Shown here one piece after another: positions 1 to 8,176 of a stretch of 64,000 nt of DNA. Origin of the DNA: CBDEGK01 sp965237855 (GTDB lineage Bacteria; Pseudomonadota; Gammaproteobacteria; Pseudomonadales; Halieaceae). Position 1 is the stretch's first letter. The number at the start of each line of letters is the position of its first letter. The stretch spans positions 1 through 64,000 of the forward strand of contig CBDEGK010000001.1 in assembly GCA_965237855.1 (NCBI GenBank). Reading direction: 5' to 3'. The notes below the pieces were generated by a model that saw only the letters and a program-made list of their open reading frames with translations, ran no database searches and was not told the origin of the DNA. Both the position numbers and the translations under genes were made by a program.

Positions 1-455
1 CGGTCCTGCTTTTTTGCGGTGGCCAGTTGCAGCATGAGATCCGCCGCCGTAATGAAGCGTGTTTTGATCCCATTCATGACCGCCTGGTATGCCAGGCTGA
101 TCGCCAGGTGGCTTTTACCGACACCACTGGGTCCAAGCAGCACGATATTCTCTGCACGCTCGATGAAGGCCAAACTGGTTAATTCCTGGAGTTGCCTGCG
201 CGGTGCACCGGTGGCGAACTTGAAGTCATAGTCTTCAAAACGCTTGACGGACGGCAACCCTGCAAACCTCAGCAAAGTCTCGCGGGTGCGGAGCATCCTG
301 GCGTCTATCTCAACCCGCAGTAGCTGCTCAAGAAAGTCAGCCAGTGATGACTCGTCACCGGAGGCCCTGTCAGCGATAGCGGACCATTCCAATGCCACAG
401 CACCGAGTTTAAGCACTTCGCAGGCTTGCTGCACTCTTTCCATCTGCAGGTTCAT
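1..455 (-). CDS. istB: IstB-like ATP-binding protein, C-terminus beyond the window edge
   Basis: IstB is the AAA+ ATPase that assembles with IstA during IS21 transposition. I translated this partial frame by hand because it runs off the left edge: 151 residues are visible. Residues around 108-118 read GPSGVGKSHLA, a clear Walker A motif, followed by LAYQAVMNGIKTRFITAADL, a stretch typical of IstB. The ATG at 455-453 overlaps the istA stop (454-452), implying translational coupling. No stop or frameshift is visible in the part present. The Walker B region and C-terminus are outside the window, so integrity cannot be judged. Confidence 0.9.
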   Translation of the reverse strand, partial: MNLQMERVQQACEVLKLGAVALEWSAIADRASGDESSLADFLEQLLRVEIDARMLRTRETLLRFAGLPSVKRFEDYDFKFATGAPRRQLQELTSLAFIERAENIVLLGPSGVGKSHLAISLAYQAVMNGIKTRFITAADLMLQLATAKKQD

Positions 456-1117
456 ACAGCAACTCCCAGCAGCTGGTCATAGGTACTCAGCGGATGCTGG
501 AGACTTTCGATCGGGAGTGCCTGGGCATTGCTTCGCGGTTTGTCCTGAGCCACCAAGCGCTGCGCCAAAGGCAGCGGCATGAGGCTTAATCGCTCATGAT
601 CGAGCAATACCTGCGGCTTTTGGCCTGTTGTCCCGTGAATTCGCTGATGTGCAATGTCAGCGAGCCAATGACCCACCTGCCCATTGGCTACCTCCACGTC
701 CAGCGCCAGCCCGGATTGCTTCAGTGACGCGGCCAGTGGTGTGATAAAACTACCTTTAAGATAACCGTTGAATCGCTCGACTTTGCCCTTGGTCTTAGCA
801 CGGTAGGGCCGACAGGCGCGCAATCTAAAACCATTATCACGAGCCATGTTCAACAAACTGGCGTTCCACCGATGTTTCCCGGCACCAAAGGCGTCTCGCT
901 CAATCATGATGCACTTGGCATTATCGAATAGCAGTTCCTCAGGCACGCCTCCAAAGTAGTGTAACGCACCTTCAATACCCGCTAACCAATCCTCCTGCCG
1001 TTCGTATTGACTGAATCGTACGTAGGTTGCTCGACTGTATCCCAGGGTGGCAACGAAGGCCTTAAGCCTATTTCTGCCTCGCCGAATCGTCGTGAAATCT
1101 ACCTGTAACTGCTGGCC
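452..1117 (-). pseudogene. istA: istA 3' fragment (IS21 transposase, catalytic core), disconnected by an IS3-type insertion
   Basis: This is the C-terminal two thirds of an IS21 transposase with the DDE integrase core. The first Asp is in QLQVDF, the second in LLFDNAK and the Glu in KGKVERFNG. It is separated from its N-terminal part at 2352-2708 by the insertion at 1121-2351. Joining the two flanks with a single CCT codon (minus strand) gives RFETPPGQQLQVDF, the usual IstA sequence, in frame; the ancestral protein was therefore about 340 residues. A start codon supplied by the inserted element (near 1132) could allow translation of the fragment, but it would lack the HTH domain. It is probably inactive while interrupted. 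Confidence 0.88.
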
Positions 1118-1120
1118 AGG

Positions 1121-1146
1121 TGTTGTGGTCAACTATTTTTGGACAC
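1121..1146. repeat. Terminal inverted repeat of the IS3-type element, orfB end
   Basis: Matches the complement of 2326-2351 at 21 of 26 positions, including the outermost TGTTGTGGTC and the inner GGACAC block. It is flanked on the outside by AGG, the 3-bp target duplication. Confidence 0.88.
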
Positions 1147-2004
1147 TTTGCTTAAGTTAAATTCGTAGTCCATCGGCGTTTTGTATCCCAGCGTAGAATG
1201 CAGCCGCTTCGCGTTGTAATACACCGCCACATACTCCCGGACATCTGCGATCGCAGCTTCTCGAGTGCAATATCCCTGGTCACACGTCCATTCGCGCTTT
1301 AGGCTGCTGAAAAATCGTTCAACTGGCGAATTGTCCCAGCAATTACCTTTTCGACTCATGCTCGCTATGATTCCATGCTGCTTTAGCAGTGCTTGGTAAG
1401 CATGGCTGGCATATTGACTGCCACGATCTGAATGGTGGATCAAGCCTGGCGGTGGATTCCTTAGGCTTACGGCCATTATCAATGCCCTGATGACCAGCGC
1501 CTTGGTCATGCGGCGATCCATAGACCAGCCAACAACTCGTCGAGAGTAAAGGTCAATCACCACGGCCAGGTAGACCCAACCCTCCTGAGTCCAAAGATAA
1601 GTAATATCGGACCCCCAGCACTGGTTGGGGCTTGCGGGTGAAAATGCTCGATTCAGCACATTGTCAGCCACAGGTAATCGATGTTTGCTGTCAGTGGTGA
1701 CCTTGTATTTACGTTTAGATTTGACGACGAGGCCCATAGATTTCATGAGCCGCCTGGCGCGATAACGACCAATGGAGAAGCCTTCTGCAGTAAGTTGACG
1801 GCTCAGTCTACGACTCCCCATACTCTGCCGAGAATCTGTAAACAGGGACTTCATTCGCCGCCTGACAGCCAGCTCTTCAGGACCAATCACCTTGCCTCCA
1901 CGGGCCCTCCAGGCGTAGTAGGAGCTACGCTTTACACCGATGACCCGGCACAACATTGTTACTGGATATTGAGCTGTATTACCTTGCACTAAGGCGTACT
2001 TCAC
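1129..2004 (-). CDS. IS3-family transposase OrfB (DDE integrase core)
   Basis: OrfB supplies the catalytic domain of the IS3 transposase, normally made as an OrfAB fusion by -1 frameshifting. An HTH_21-like region (residues about 45-100) precedes an rve integrase core. The acidic triad is visible as D in WGSDITYLWT, D in HHSDRGSQYAS and E in NSPVERFFSSLKREW. The free-standing start is GTG at 2004, overlapping the orfA stop (GTGA), but the frame is open upstream to the slippery site at 2034-2040, so fusion can occur. Its stop lies in the terminal repeat. It appears intact at 291 residues, a normal length. Confidence 0.93.
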   Translation of the reverse strand: MKYALVQGNTAQYPVTMLCRVIGVKRSSYYAWRARGGKVIGPEELAVRRRMKSLFTDSRQSMGSRRLSRQLTAEGFSIGRYRARRLMKSMGLVVKSKRKYKVTTDSKHRLPVADNVLNRAFSPASPNQCWGSDITYLWTQEGWVYLAVVIDLYSRRVVGWSMDRRMTKALVIRALIMAVSLRNPPPGLIHHSDRGSQYASHAYQALLKQHGIIASMSRKGNCWDNSPVERFFSSLKREWTCDQGYCTREAAIADVREYVAVYYNAKRLHSTLGYKTPMDYEFNLSKVSKNS

Positions 2005-2288
2005 TTCATTTCCTTTGCGAAATACGCCGACGCCTTTTTTAGAATTTCTTTCTCCATTTTGAGTTCTCGAACCTCACGGCGCAGCCGCTTTAGTTCCTCT
2101 TGTTCGTCCTTAGCAAGTGCATTGATGTGGGAATTAGCCTCATGCTCTCGCTTCCAACGCCCGAGTAGCCCTGGGCCAACATCCAGGCTCCGTGCAGCTG
2201 CGACTATGGTATAGCCCTGCTCAATCACCAATGCCACGGCATCTTGCTTGAAATCATCAGGAAAGTTCCGTTTTTGTCTACTTGTCAT
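2001..2288 (-). CDS. IS3-family transposase OrfA (HTH, leucine-zipper-like)
   Basis: A 95-residue OrfA with the usual two parts: an N-terminal helix-turn-helix that binds the terminal repeats (residues about 8-50, ending GPGLLGRWKREHE) and a heptad-rich coiled-coil segment (LKRLRREVRELKMEKEILKKA) that mediates multimerisation and continues into OrfB in the fusion. The start is ATG at 2288, with an AGGTGA-like Shine-Dalgarno sequence upstream. Alone it may act as an inhibitor of transposition, as known for the family. Confidence 0.92.
   Translation of the reverse strand: MTSRQKRNFPDDFKQDAVALVIEQGYTIVAAARSLDVGPGLLGRWKREHEANSHINALAKDEQEELKRLRREVRELKMEKEILKKASAYFAKEMK
2034..2040 (-). promoter_or_regulatory. 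A6G programmed -1 frameshift heptamer
   Basis: The minus-strand heptamer AAAAAAG is read in the orfA frame as A AAA AAG. Slippage by one base moves the ribosome into the orfB frame, which stays open from here to the orfB GTG. This gives an OrfAB fusion joining EILKK to GVGVFRKGNEV. This is the established IS3-family mechanism; its use here is inferred from the sequence. Confidence 0.75.
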
Positions 2289-2325
2289 TGTTCACCTCGT
2301 ATTTGATTTTTACAGTCTATACAAG

Positions 2326-2351
2326 GTGTCCACTTTTAGTAGACCACAACA
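2326..2351. repeat. Terminal inverted repeat of the IS3-type element, orfA end
   Basis: Partner of 1121-1146 and flanked outside by AGG (2352-2354). The promoter for orfA should lie between this repeat and the ATG at 2288, a 37-base AT-rich stretch. Confidence 0.88.
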
Positions 2352-2708
2352 AGGCGGTGTCTCAAAGCGAACGACTGGATCTTTCGCCTTCGGCTTAAAT
2401 TGTCGGAGATAATCTCTCAGAATACCTTCTTTGCCTTGGTAGCCTCGCGCCAGAATCTCTCGAAACAAGACTGTCGCCGGTATCCAATAGGGTTTCGCTG
2501 CCTCGATACGCTCTCCTAAATAGGGTTTGAACGAGTCCAGTTTAGACGGCCTTTTCTCGCGCTGAGAATAGCGAGGTGTTTTGGCAGCATCGCGCAGATA
2601 ACGACGTACGGTATTGCGTGATAGGTTCATTTCTTTGGCGATACTGCGGATGCTCGTCCCTTGTCGATGTAAAACGTGTATGTCCACTAATTGCTCCTGA
2701 TTCAACAT
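2352..2708 (-). pseudogene. istA: istA 5' fragment (IS21 transposase N-terminal HTH)
   Basis: This is the first 119 codons of istA. Residues about 3-42 form a Sin/Hin-type HTH (VLHRQGTSIRSIAKEMNLSRNTVRRYL), the DNA-binding domain of IstA. The native sequence ends at RFETPP; after that the frame runs 13 codons into the IS3-type element and stops. The start is ATG at 2708. About 90 bases of non-coding terminus separate it from the Tn3 gene. Confidence 0.88.
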
Positions 2709-2760
2709 CTCATTTACACCGCCTCTCTCTTGATTGAAATTGGCGGTAATTGTGCCTCAG

Positions 2761-2799
2761 GTGGGTCAGTTTTAAATTGTCGCTAGTGGGTCAGTTTTA
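2761..2799. repeat. Short direct repeats at the IS21 right end
   Basis: GTGGGTCAGTTTTA occurs at 2761-2774 and again at 2786-2799, a 25-base period. IS21-family ends carry such multiple short repeats bound by IstA. Only this end is in the window. Confidence 0.75.
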
Positions 2800-5342
2800 C
2801 ACTGCTGGTGACAGTAGGTTGGGTGTTGCACGTTGCTGCGGGTGAAACGGCGCAGGATAGCGTCAGCCTCGGCAGTGCGTGTTCGCAAGGCCGTGGTAAA
2901 CTTGACCAGTTCATCGTACTGCTGAGCAATCAACTCCCAGTTAATTGCCTTGCTGGTGAAGATGGGTTCCAGGTTCGGATAACGCTCTTTAGCCCCGGTA
3001 TCCGGCTGTGCCAACTTGAGCTTGTTGATGCCCTTGAACCGCGGCATCAGCGTAAAACCCAGAAGGTGACAGAAGGCGAAAGCAACGACACTCTGCCCAT
3101 GGCTGTCCACATACTGGCGCTCTACTTCCATCTCCGTGCAGTGGTGCAGAACACCTTCAATCATTGATGCCACTTCAGAGGATGAGCACCGCTTGAGCTG
3201 GGAATAAATGCAGACCGCGTTTATATCCACATGCCAATAGATCATGACACCACGGCCACCATAGCGGACATGCCACTCGGTCATGAGATTCTGATCCCAG
3301 GCGCTGAACTGGGTGGAGTCGGATGCGCAGGCGGTTGTCCCCTCACCCCAGATGTGTGGCAGGCGCGCCTGCAAAGTCGCATTCACCACACGCCTGATAG
3401 CATCGCGCAGACTGTCCTTGTGAATATAACGGCGACGTGTATGCAAGAGCTCTTTGTAACTAACCCCATGCGGTTCGCTGGCAAGGCACTTTAATCCCGC
3501 ATTGGTGCCCAGCCCATAAAGTGAAAGTAGCAGACGGCGTAATACCTCATCGGGAGGGGTGGCTTCCCGCGATGCGGCAGTAGCAAACGCTTTTGTGAAC
3601 CCCGCCCTAAAATCAGTCTCTTTGAGTGCATCGAGTAAGCTGGTTGCAGGCCACCTCTGGTTAAGCTCCCGCTTTAACGCGTCCAGATTTGGCGGATCAG
3701 GCAGTGCTTTCAGTGGGGTAACGGAGATAGTTGGTTTATTACGCTTTTGTTTAATCGCCACTTCGCCGTTTCGTGGCAAATTCTCATTGAGGTGACTGAG
3801 CGACTCCGCCATTTTCCCCTTCATGTCGGCGATGAACGTCTCAGCATCGGGCGGCAAATTGAGTGCCTCGTAATAACTCTGACGATTGATATCAAAGTCA
3901 GTCGGCAGGTCGTCATCGGGATTGCAAAAGTGCTTGGCGCCGACCACCCAGACTTCCTTGCATCGGAGCTTTTCACGCAGTTCCTGCAGTACACAGATCT
4001 CATAATTGATCCGATTGATTCGCTCGGCTCCACTGGACGACTTTTCGATGACAATGTCTCGCCATTTCTGGCGGACTACGCCCTCGACCGGGATATCGTC
4101 AAGGGCAAAGTACCGGTCCCGACGATCCTGGTGCGTCTTGATAACGTCTATTGCATCCAGGATCGGGCGCCACGCCTCATTATTGCAGCGGAACTCCAAT
4201 GCCTCGAGAATACGCGGCAGCATGCGACGATAATGCTGTGCATAGGACGCGCGAACTTTCTTGTGTATCTTGTTGATGTATGCCGGGCCATTTGAACGAT
4301 GTTCTTTCACCAGTTGTTCGATCATTTGTTCATTAACGACGGGAAACACGACATCACGGACGGCGCCATCAGGATTCTCCAACACGACTTCAGCAATGCG
4401 GAACAGCAGCGTCGTCTTGCTCTGCACCTTGAAAAAGCTGCCGACCAACTCTGAGACGATTTTGCGCTCAGCTCGCACCGAGATTTTGTGGATCACCTGG
4501 ATGAGCAATTCAACAAGCTTGTCAGTGATTTCACCCTCACGCGGCACGCAATAAAAGACCAACAGCGGATAGCGTATCTTTGCAGGGTGGCGGCGAAGCT
4601 CCCAGGCATTTTCTGTCCGTGCCCGCTGGCGGTAGCGTTCGGTCAACTTGGGGTTGATGCCCTGCAAAATATCGGCGGGAAGGTCGAGACTGCGTAGCCT
4701 CTCGAGTCGGTCGACAGCCCGCAGTACACTGTCCAGGCTGACGGGGCCCATATCGGCACAAATTCGGGAAAATTCGGAAACGTCATCCTTTTCCACAAGA
4801 AGACCGTCAAGTTGCGCGAGCGCATCTTTGCTCAACTGACTGTGGATCCTTTGGAAAAGCAGACCATCAAATGTACGCTCGGCCGAACTGACCATCCGTT
4901 CCAGGCGGTAATCACCCGGCCGCTCGAGGTGGTTGTGTAGCATCCATTCTGTAATCAGTTCATCCAGATGTGATGGCGCCGGAGCTTCTGGAAAGACGCT
5001 GTCAATCAACCAGGTGCGGAAACGGATTGCCACTTGTTTATCAAATGGCCGAATCCCCAGGTATGTTAAAATCTCACGGCGATGTCGGCTCCCCGTTCGG
5101 TTTTGGCAGGCATAATCATCAAGGTCAGTGACGGATGCCTCGACCTGGAAGGCCAGGTACTCCAGTACCACAGACGTGATTTCGTCGATTCGTTTGGGAA
5201 ACCGGGCGTACAGCTGATAATGTCTTAGCAGCACAGCCAGAGCCAATCGACTCTGCCCAGTTTTGCCCTTGAGGAGGGTGTAATCGTCATCATAGAGTGT
5301 CCAGTGCTCGCTCAGTTCGGTCTCGGTCCATACTTGCTTCAT
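2772..5342 (-). pseudogene. tnpA: Tn3-family transposase TnpA, 3' end removed by the IS21 element
   Basis: TnpA of Tn3-family transposons carries out replicative transposition using a DDE site. The 856-residue frame has the DUF4158-type N-terminal region (LLKGKTGQSRLALAVLL...RFPKR) and the catalytic region. Asp 675 (TTACASDSTQF) and Asp 746 (QYVDSHGQS) are present, but the frame leaves the family at RSNVQHPTY, near residue 848, and its last residues are encoded by the IS21 terminus. Full members are about 960-1000 residues, and the missing tail carries the catalytic Glu (usually in a GGEFASN-like motif), so the enzyme should be dead. The start is ATG at 5342. The 123 bases upstream are AT-rich with a TATAAT on the minus strand (5374-5369) and repeated ACGGA. 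No resolvase gene or clear 38-bp terminal repeat was found. Confidence 0.9.
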
Positions 5343-5465
5343 TCACGATTCCCGTTTTATTATTACGGATTATATATACGGAACATATTGTAAATGGAAT
5401 CCAACGACTAAAACAAGCACTGACTGAAAATCTGGCCGATTTGCACAGCTTCGTGGGCACTGGGC

Positions 5466-5777
5466 CTAGCCCGGATGGGCATGGCTGTCTACCAGCCCCG
5501 GAATTACAAGGCGCCCCTCGAGGGTGATGAAACGTGTGCTGTTGGATCGATAGCTTGAGGCACCGGCAGAATCACCCACGTAGATAAATCGGCCATTCTT
5601 GATCGCGACCGCTTCCGCCCAGGGTTGTTGCGTATTGGACGTGAAAATCCTTGTCCCGCTTAGAATCAGATCGGCCCCTTCCTTGATTGCCGGGTCCTCA
5701 GCTGGCGTGCAGGCGGTGATCAGCACTCCCAACACCCCCAACAGCCCAACAAATGACGCGTATTTCTTAAGACTCAT
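5466..5777 (-). pseudogene. N-terminal remnant of an amidohydrolase (YtcJ-like) lipoprotein
   Basis: The 103-residue frame starts with a lipoprotein signal (MSLKKYASFVGLLGVLGVLITAC, lipobox LITA-C). It continues with the opening beta-sandwich of amidohydrolase-3 proteins (GADLILSGTRIFT...AVAIKNGRFIYVGD) and reaches the first metal-binding motif (VIPGLVDSHAHPG), where it stops. Family members are about 550-600 residues, so roughly 80 percent is missing. The break is next to the Tn3 transposase gene and was probably caused by that transposon. It starts 3 bases after the stop of the upstream gene at 5781, so it was once translated in the same operon. Confidence 0.75.
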
Positions 5778-5780
5778 GTT

Positions 5781-6500
5781 TTAGCCGAACATCTTTTCAA
5801 AGGCATGCTCAACTTCGGCATGTGCGTTTTTCGAAACGAACGTACCATGAGCGCTCAGTAGCTGATCGAAGTCGAGTCTCAATATGCGTTCGAATTCCGC
5901 TTTAATGCCGTCTCGATCTGCGACCGCGTGCTTCATCCACAGGGGACCGATCAGTGTTTCTCGGTTGAAGCCCATCACAGGCAACAGGCGTCGAGCTAGC
6001 CAGTTAGTGTGAGGCAAATGCGGGAATGTGGCATAGCTTTGAATAGCGTCGCAGGTTAAGAGTATCGCTGGCGAGCGCTCTAGCAAGATAGCGCCTTCAG
6101 GCTGAATCACATGACTAAGCGCCAAGAGTTTTGCGTTGGAAAACGGGAGAGCCCCACTTTCGGACAAGGCGTGCGTGATGGTGGGTGTGGTGTAGGTGGT
6201 GCCACCTTCGAATGCCCAGAAATTGGCGCTGTAGCGATCCACATAAAATGGGTCATCCATGCCGTGCATTGGACCAAGACGAAGCACGTGGGCTATCTCG
6301 CCAAGTTCTTCCAAAGCCAAAAGACCAGCATCGTCCATTCGCACCGGATTAATCAGTGTCAACTGACCCTGATCACGGACAATAGTCATATTCCGTGTAA
6401 AGCGCACAACGGCATTCGCCTTTACGCAGCCATGAACAACAAATAAGTCTTCTGCAATTTGTTTGGGTGGGTCGTGGGGTAAGACGTCAGGATAAGTCAT
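5781..6500 (-). CDS. Metallo-beta-lactamase-like protein of unknown function
   Basis: The 239-residue protein has the strand pattern of an MBL fold (LFVVHGCVKANAVVRFTRNMTIVRDQGQLTLINPVRMDD, then an Asp/His-rich segment GPMHGMDDPFYVDRY, then LLTCDAIQSY). The classical HxHxDH motif is absent. The arrangement resembles DUF4336-type proteins, which keep the fold but not the usual metal site. It follows the GFA gene by 15 bases and precedes the amidohydrolase remnant by 3 bases, so the three form an operon. No signal peptide is visible. Substrate and reaction are unknown. Confidence 0.6.
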   Translation of the reverse strand: MTYPDVLPHDPPKQIAEDLFVVHGCVKANAVVRFTRNMTIVRDQGQLTLINPVRMDDAGLLALEELGEIAHVLRLGPMHGMDDPFYVDRYSANFWAFEGGTTYTTPTITHALSESGALPFSNAKLLALSHVIQPEGAILLERSPAILLTCDAIQSYATFPHLPHTNWLARRLLPVMGFNRETLIGPLWMKHAVADRDGIKAEFERILRLDFDQLLSAHGTFVSKNAHAEVEHAFEKMFG

Positions 6501-6515
6501 TGATAGCCTCTAATT

Positions 6516-6923
6516 TTATTCAGGGAAGCCACTGAATTTCTCAGCCTGCAAGCCTGGCTTTAGCCAACAAGCTTCTTCCGATGTAAAAATATTGGCTTGC
6601 GGCTGTATATCGGGAAGCTCATTTAGTGAGCCTGCAGGTACAACTAGTGATGTTTTACTTTTGTTTATGTACGGTAAAGCAGAGCCGCATGTTTTACAAA
6701 AGGACTTAGAAAACTCTCTTGAAGAGTGCTCATAGGTCGTAATGTTGTCTTGGCCGCTAAGCCACTCAATATTGTCTGGATCGGTGAATATATTGGATGC
6801 AAATGCAGAACCGGTTAGTTGTTGGCACTGCTTGCAATGGCATTGATGAAAAGCCTTGAATCTATCTGTTACGGAGAACTTTACAGTGCCACAGAGGCAT
6901 TCTCCTGCTAATTGTTTATCCAT
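6516..6923 (-). CDS. GFA-family (CENP-V/GFA) zinc protein
   Basis: The GFA family was named for a glutathione-dependent formaldehyde-activating activity; most members have no assigned substrate. The 135-residue protein has the zinc ligands in order: CLCG (residues about 9-12), CHCKQC (about 28-33) and CKTCGSALP (about 76-84). It is full length. The gene is visibly AT-richer than the catabolic genes to its right, and its ATG lies about 20 bases beyond an attC-like site, as expected for a cassette gene. It is co-directional with the second GFA gene at 7009-7446, but the two proteins differ clearly. Confidence 0.85.
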   Translation of the reverse strand: MDKQLAGECLCGTVKFSVTDRFKAFHQCHCKQCQQLTGSAFASNIFTDPDNIEWLSGQDNITTYEHSSREFSKSFCKTCGSALPYINKSKTSLVVPAGSLNELPDIQPQANIFTSEEACWLKPGLQAEKFSGFPE

Positions 6924-6943
6924 GCTTGAAGACTACTCCTGAT

Positions 6944-6999
6944 TTTCAACGCCGGTGAAGGCGCGTAGCGCCGGAACGTACTTGACACCCTTGTTGTGC
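6944..6999 (-). other. attC-like recombination site between two GFA genes
   Basis: The site has the symmetric layout of an integron cassette attC. Outer core boxes TTTCAAC (6944-6950) and GTTGTGC (6993-6999) each end in the invariant AAC/GTT. Three-base spacers follow, then inner arms GGTG..AAG (6954-6960) and CTT..CACC (6981-6989), in which GA (6984-6985) is unpaired like the extrahelical bases of real attC hairpins. Inside is a perfect GGCGC-GTA-GCGCC hairpin (6960-6972). The stop codon of the GFA gene at 7009 lies just outside it, as is usual. No integrase and no second copy of the site were found in the window, so this remains a candidate. Confidence 0.5.
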
Positions 7000-7008
7000 G
7001 ACGCCTGG

Positions 7009-7446
7009 TTAGTCCAGCATCGTTTCACCTGAACCTCCTACTGCTGGATCAAAATTCCTGTACTTTGGCAGCCCATCATGGAAACTCACAATTTTCTCAG
7101 CGTAATTCGTATGCAGCTTTGGCTTAAACTCTAGCTCTGGAATTGATGCAGCCATTACGTCAGTGAGCTTTATTTTAGGGTGCTCGTTGAACAAGGCAGA
7201 GCCGCAGTTGCAACAAAATTTACGTAAGCTTTCTGTATCACTTGTTCGTTTGAAGAGAGTGAGTTTTTCCTCTCCGTCCACGATGCGAATTTGATCGGAA
7301 CGAAATAGACACCCGCCTGTTGCTGGGGCACTTACCCACCGACGGCACGATTCACAGTGACAGTATGTCATCGTAATAGGTTCACCTGTGACATCAAATT
7401 GGACTGCGCCACAAAGACAACTGCCTCTTCGAATTATTACTGTCAT
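7009..7446 (-). CDS. GFA-family (CENP-V/GFA) zinc protein
   Basis: A second GFA protein (145 residues from the ATG at 7446). A longer in-frame start at 7524 exists, but the extra 26 residues have no family counterpart. The zinc ligands are CLCG (about 9-12), CHCESC (about 29-34) and CCNCGSALF (about 77-85). Its stop codon lies next to the attC-like site, so gene plus site looks like a gene cassette. GFA genes are common passengers in chromosomal integrons. The substrate is unknown. The 200 bases upstream (7447-7654) show no recognisable feature. Confidence 0.82.
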   Translation of the reverse strand: MTVIIRRGSCLCGAVQFDVTGEPITMTYCHCESCRRWVSAPATGGCLFRSDQIRIVDGEEKLTLFKRTSDTESLRKFCCNCGSALFNEHPKIKLTDVMAASIPELEFKPKLHTNYAEKIVSFHDGLPKYRNFDPAVGGSGETMLD

Positions 7447-7654
7447 GGTGCGCTCAATTGACCTCAGGGGCATAACAGCAGGGTATACGTCGTACCGAGG
7501 TGTTATATCGCGTCGTGGAGACATATAACTCCCTTATGTCAGTCTTCACGACAATGTCTCTCGTATGCCGAAGCTCCACAATGTCATGGTGATGACGATA
7601 TACCAGGCGGCGTAGAGATGAGAACGGAAAGGAACTCAAAATCACTCATGGATT

Positions 7655-8176
7655 TTATTCTACTTCTCTGCCCATAAACTTGCGCCACGCACCAAAGGGC
7701 TCCCAGATGCTGTCGAGATCCGATTGTGCATTGTCTTTGTCTTCCCCCAGCACTTCCGTCCGGTAGCGGTACATAAAAGCAGACACCCGCATATTCGCAG
7801 CGCAGTGCACCCACACTTTATCTTCTTCAATCTTCTGCATTTGTTCTACGAAGGATTCAAACTTGGTTTCCTCGGGGGCCACGAAATTCACCGGGATATG
7901 GATGTAACGGATATCCAGGCTTGACAACAGGCCGGCCTCATCATCGAGAGAATTCTCCACACCGGCAGGGGCCAGGTTGATTACGGTGTTGTAGCCCGCG
8001 TCCTTGATCAATTCAAATTGTTGTTCAGTGGGTTGGCCGGAGGTGCCGACACGCTCATCTATTTGCACGAAGTTATAAATGTCCCCCAACGAGCTGCCGC
8101 CGACCTTGAGGCCGGTGTATTTTCCGAACAGAGAGACCACGTAGCCCCAGGTCGTTTTGAGGGTGTTCCAGTTCAT
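7655..8176 (-). CDS. Tyrosine-phosphatase-like protein (DUF442/beta-lactamase hydrolase-like)
   Basis: The 173-residue protein has a dual-specificity-phosphatase-like fold: GTSGQPTEQQFELIKDAGYNTVINLAP is the typical opening, and the active-site loop reads HCAANMRVS. The spacing is Cys-x4-Arg, as in DUF442-type proteins, rather than the classical Cys-x5-Arg. The physiological substrate of this family is unknown. The ATG overlaps the stop of the upstream SDR gene (ATGA at 8173-8176), so it is the last gene of the tetR-P450-SDR operon. There is no signal peptide. Confidence 0.7.
   Translation of the reverse strand: MNWNTLKTTWGYVVSLFGKYTGLKVGGSSLGDIYNFVQIDERVGTSGQPTEQQFELIKDAGYNTVINLAPAGVENSLDDEAGLLSSLDIRYIHIPVNFVAPEETKFESFVEQMQKIEEDKVWVHCAANMRVSAFMYRYRTEVLGEDKDNAQSDLDSIWEPFGAWRKFMGREVE

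Larger units (their letters stand above)
1121..2351 (-). mobile_element. IS3-family insertion sequence, complete, inserted in istA
   Basis: The element is 1,231 bp with 26-bp imperfect terminal inverted repeats (21 of 26 positions match by eye) beginning TGTTGTGGTC at both ends. It contains overlapping orfA and orfB in the usual IS3 arrangement, with an A6G slippery heptamer. The 3-bp sequence AGG directly flanks both ends (1118-1120 and 2352-2354), and removing the element plus one copy restores the istA frame. All parts look intact, so the element may be functional. Its fresh ends suggest insertion later than the IS21 element that holds it. Confidence 0.92.
1..2801 (-). mobile_element. IS21-family element, left end outside the window, interrupted by an IS3-family element
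   Basis: The pair istA (transposase) and istB (AAA+ helper) reads right to left with an ATGA overlap at 452-455, the standard IS21 layout. The right end carries two identical 14-base repeats (2761-2774 and 2786-2799), typical of IS21-family termini, which bear several short transposase-binding repeats. The exact end is uncertain: it lies between 2801 and about 2813, where the Tn3 transposase reading frame starts to look native. The element sits in the 3' part of that Tn3 gene. The istA gene is split at 1118-2354 by a second element. The opposite end is beyond base 1, so target duplication cannot be checked. Confidence 0.85.

Noticed and set aside
5343..5465. A Tn3 res site or terminal inverted repeat upstream of tnpA
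   Set aside because: The stretch is AT-rich with ACGGA repeats, but I cannot find a 38-base terminal repeat, resolvase gene or three-subsite structure.
5781..6500. A beta-lactamase
   Set aside because: No HxHxDH motif and no signal peptide; only the general fold pattern is seen.
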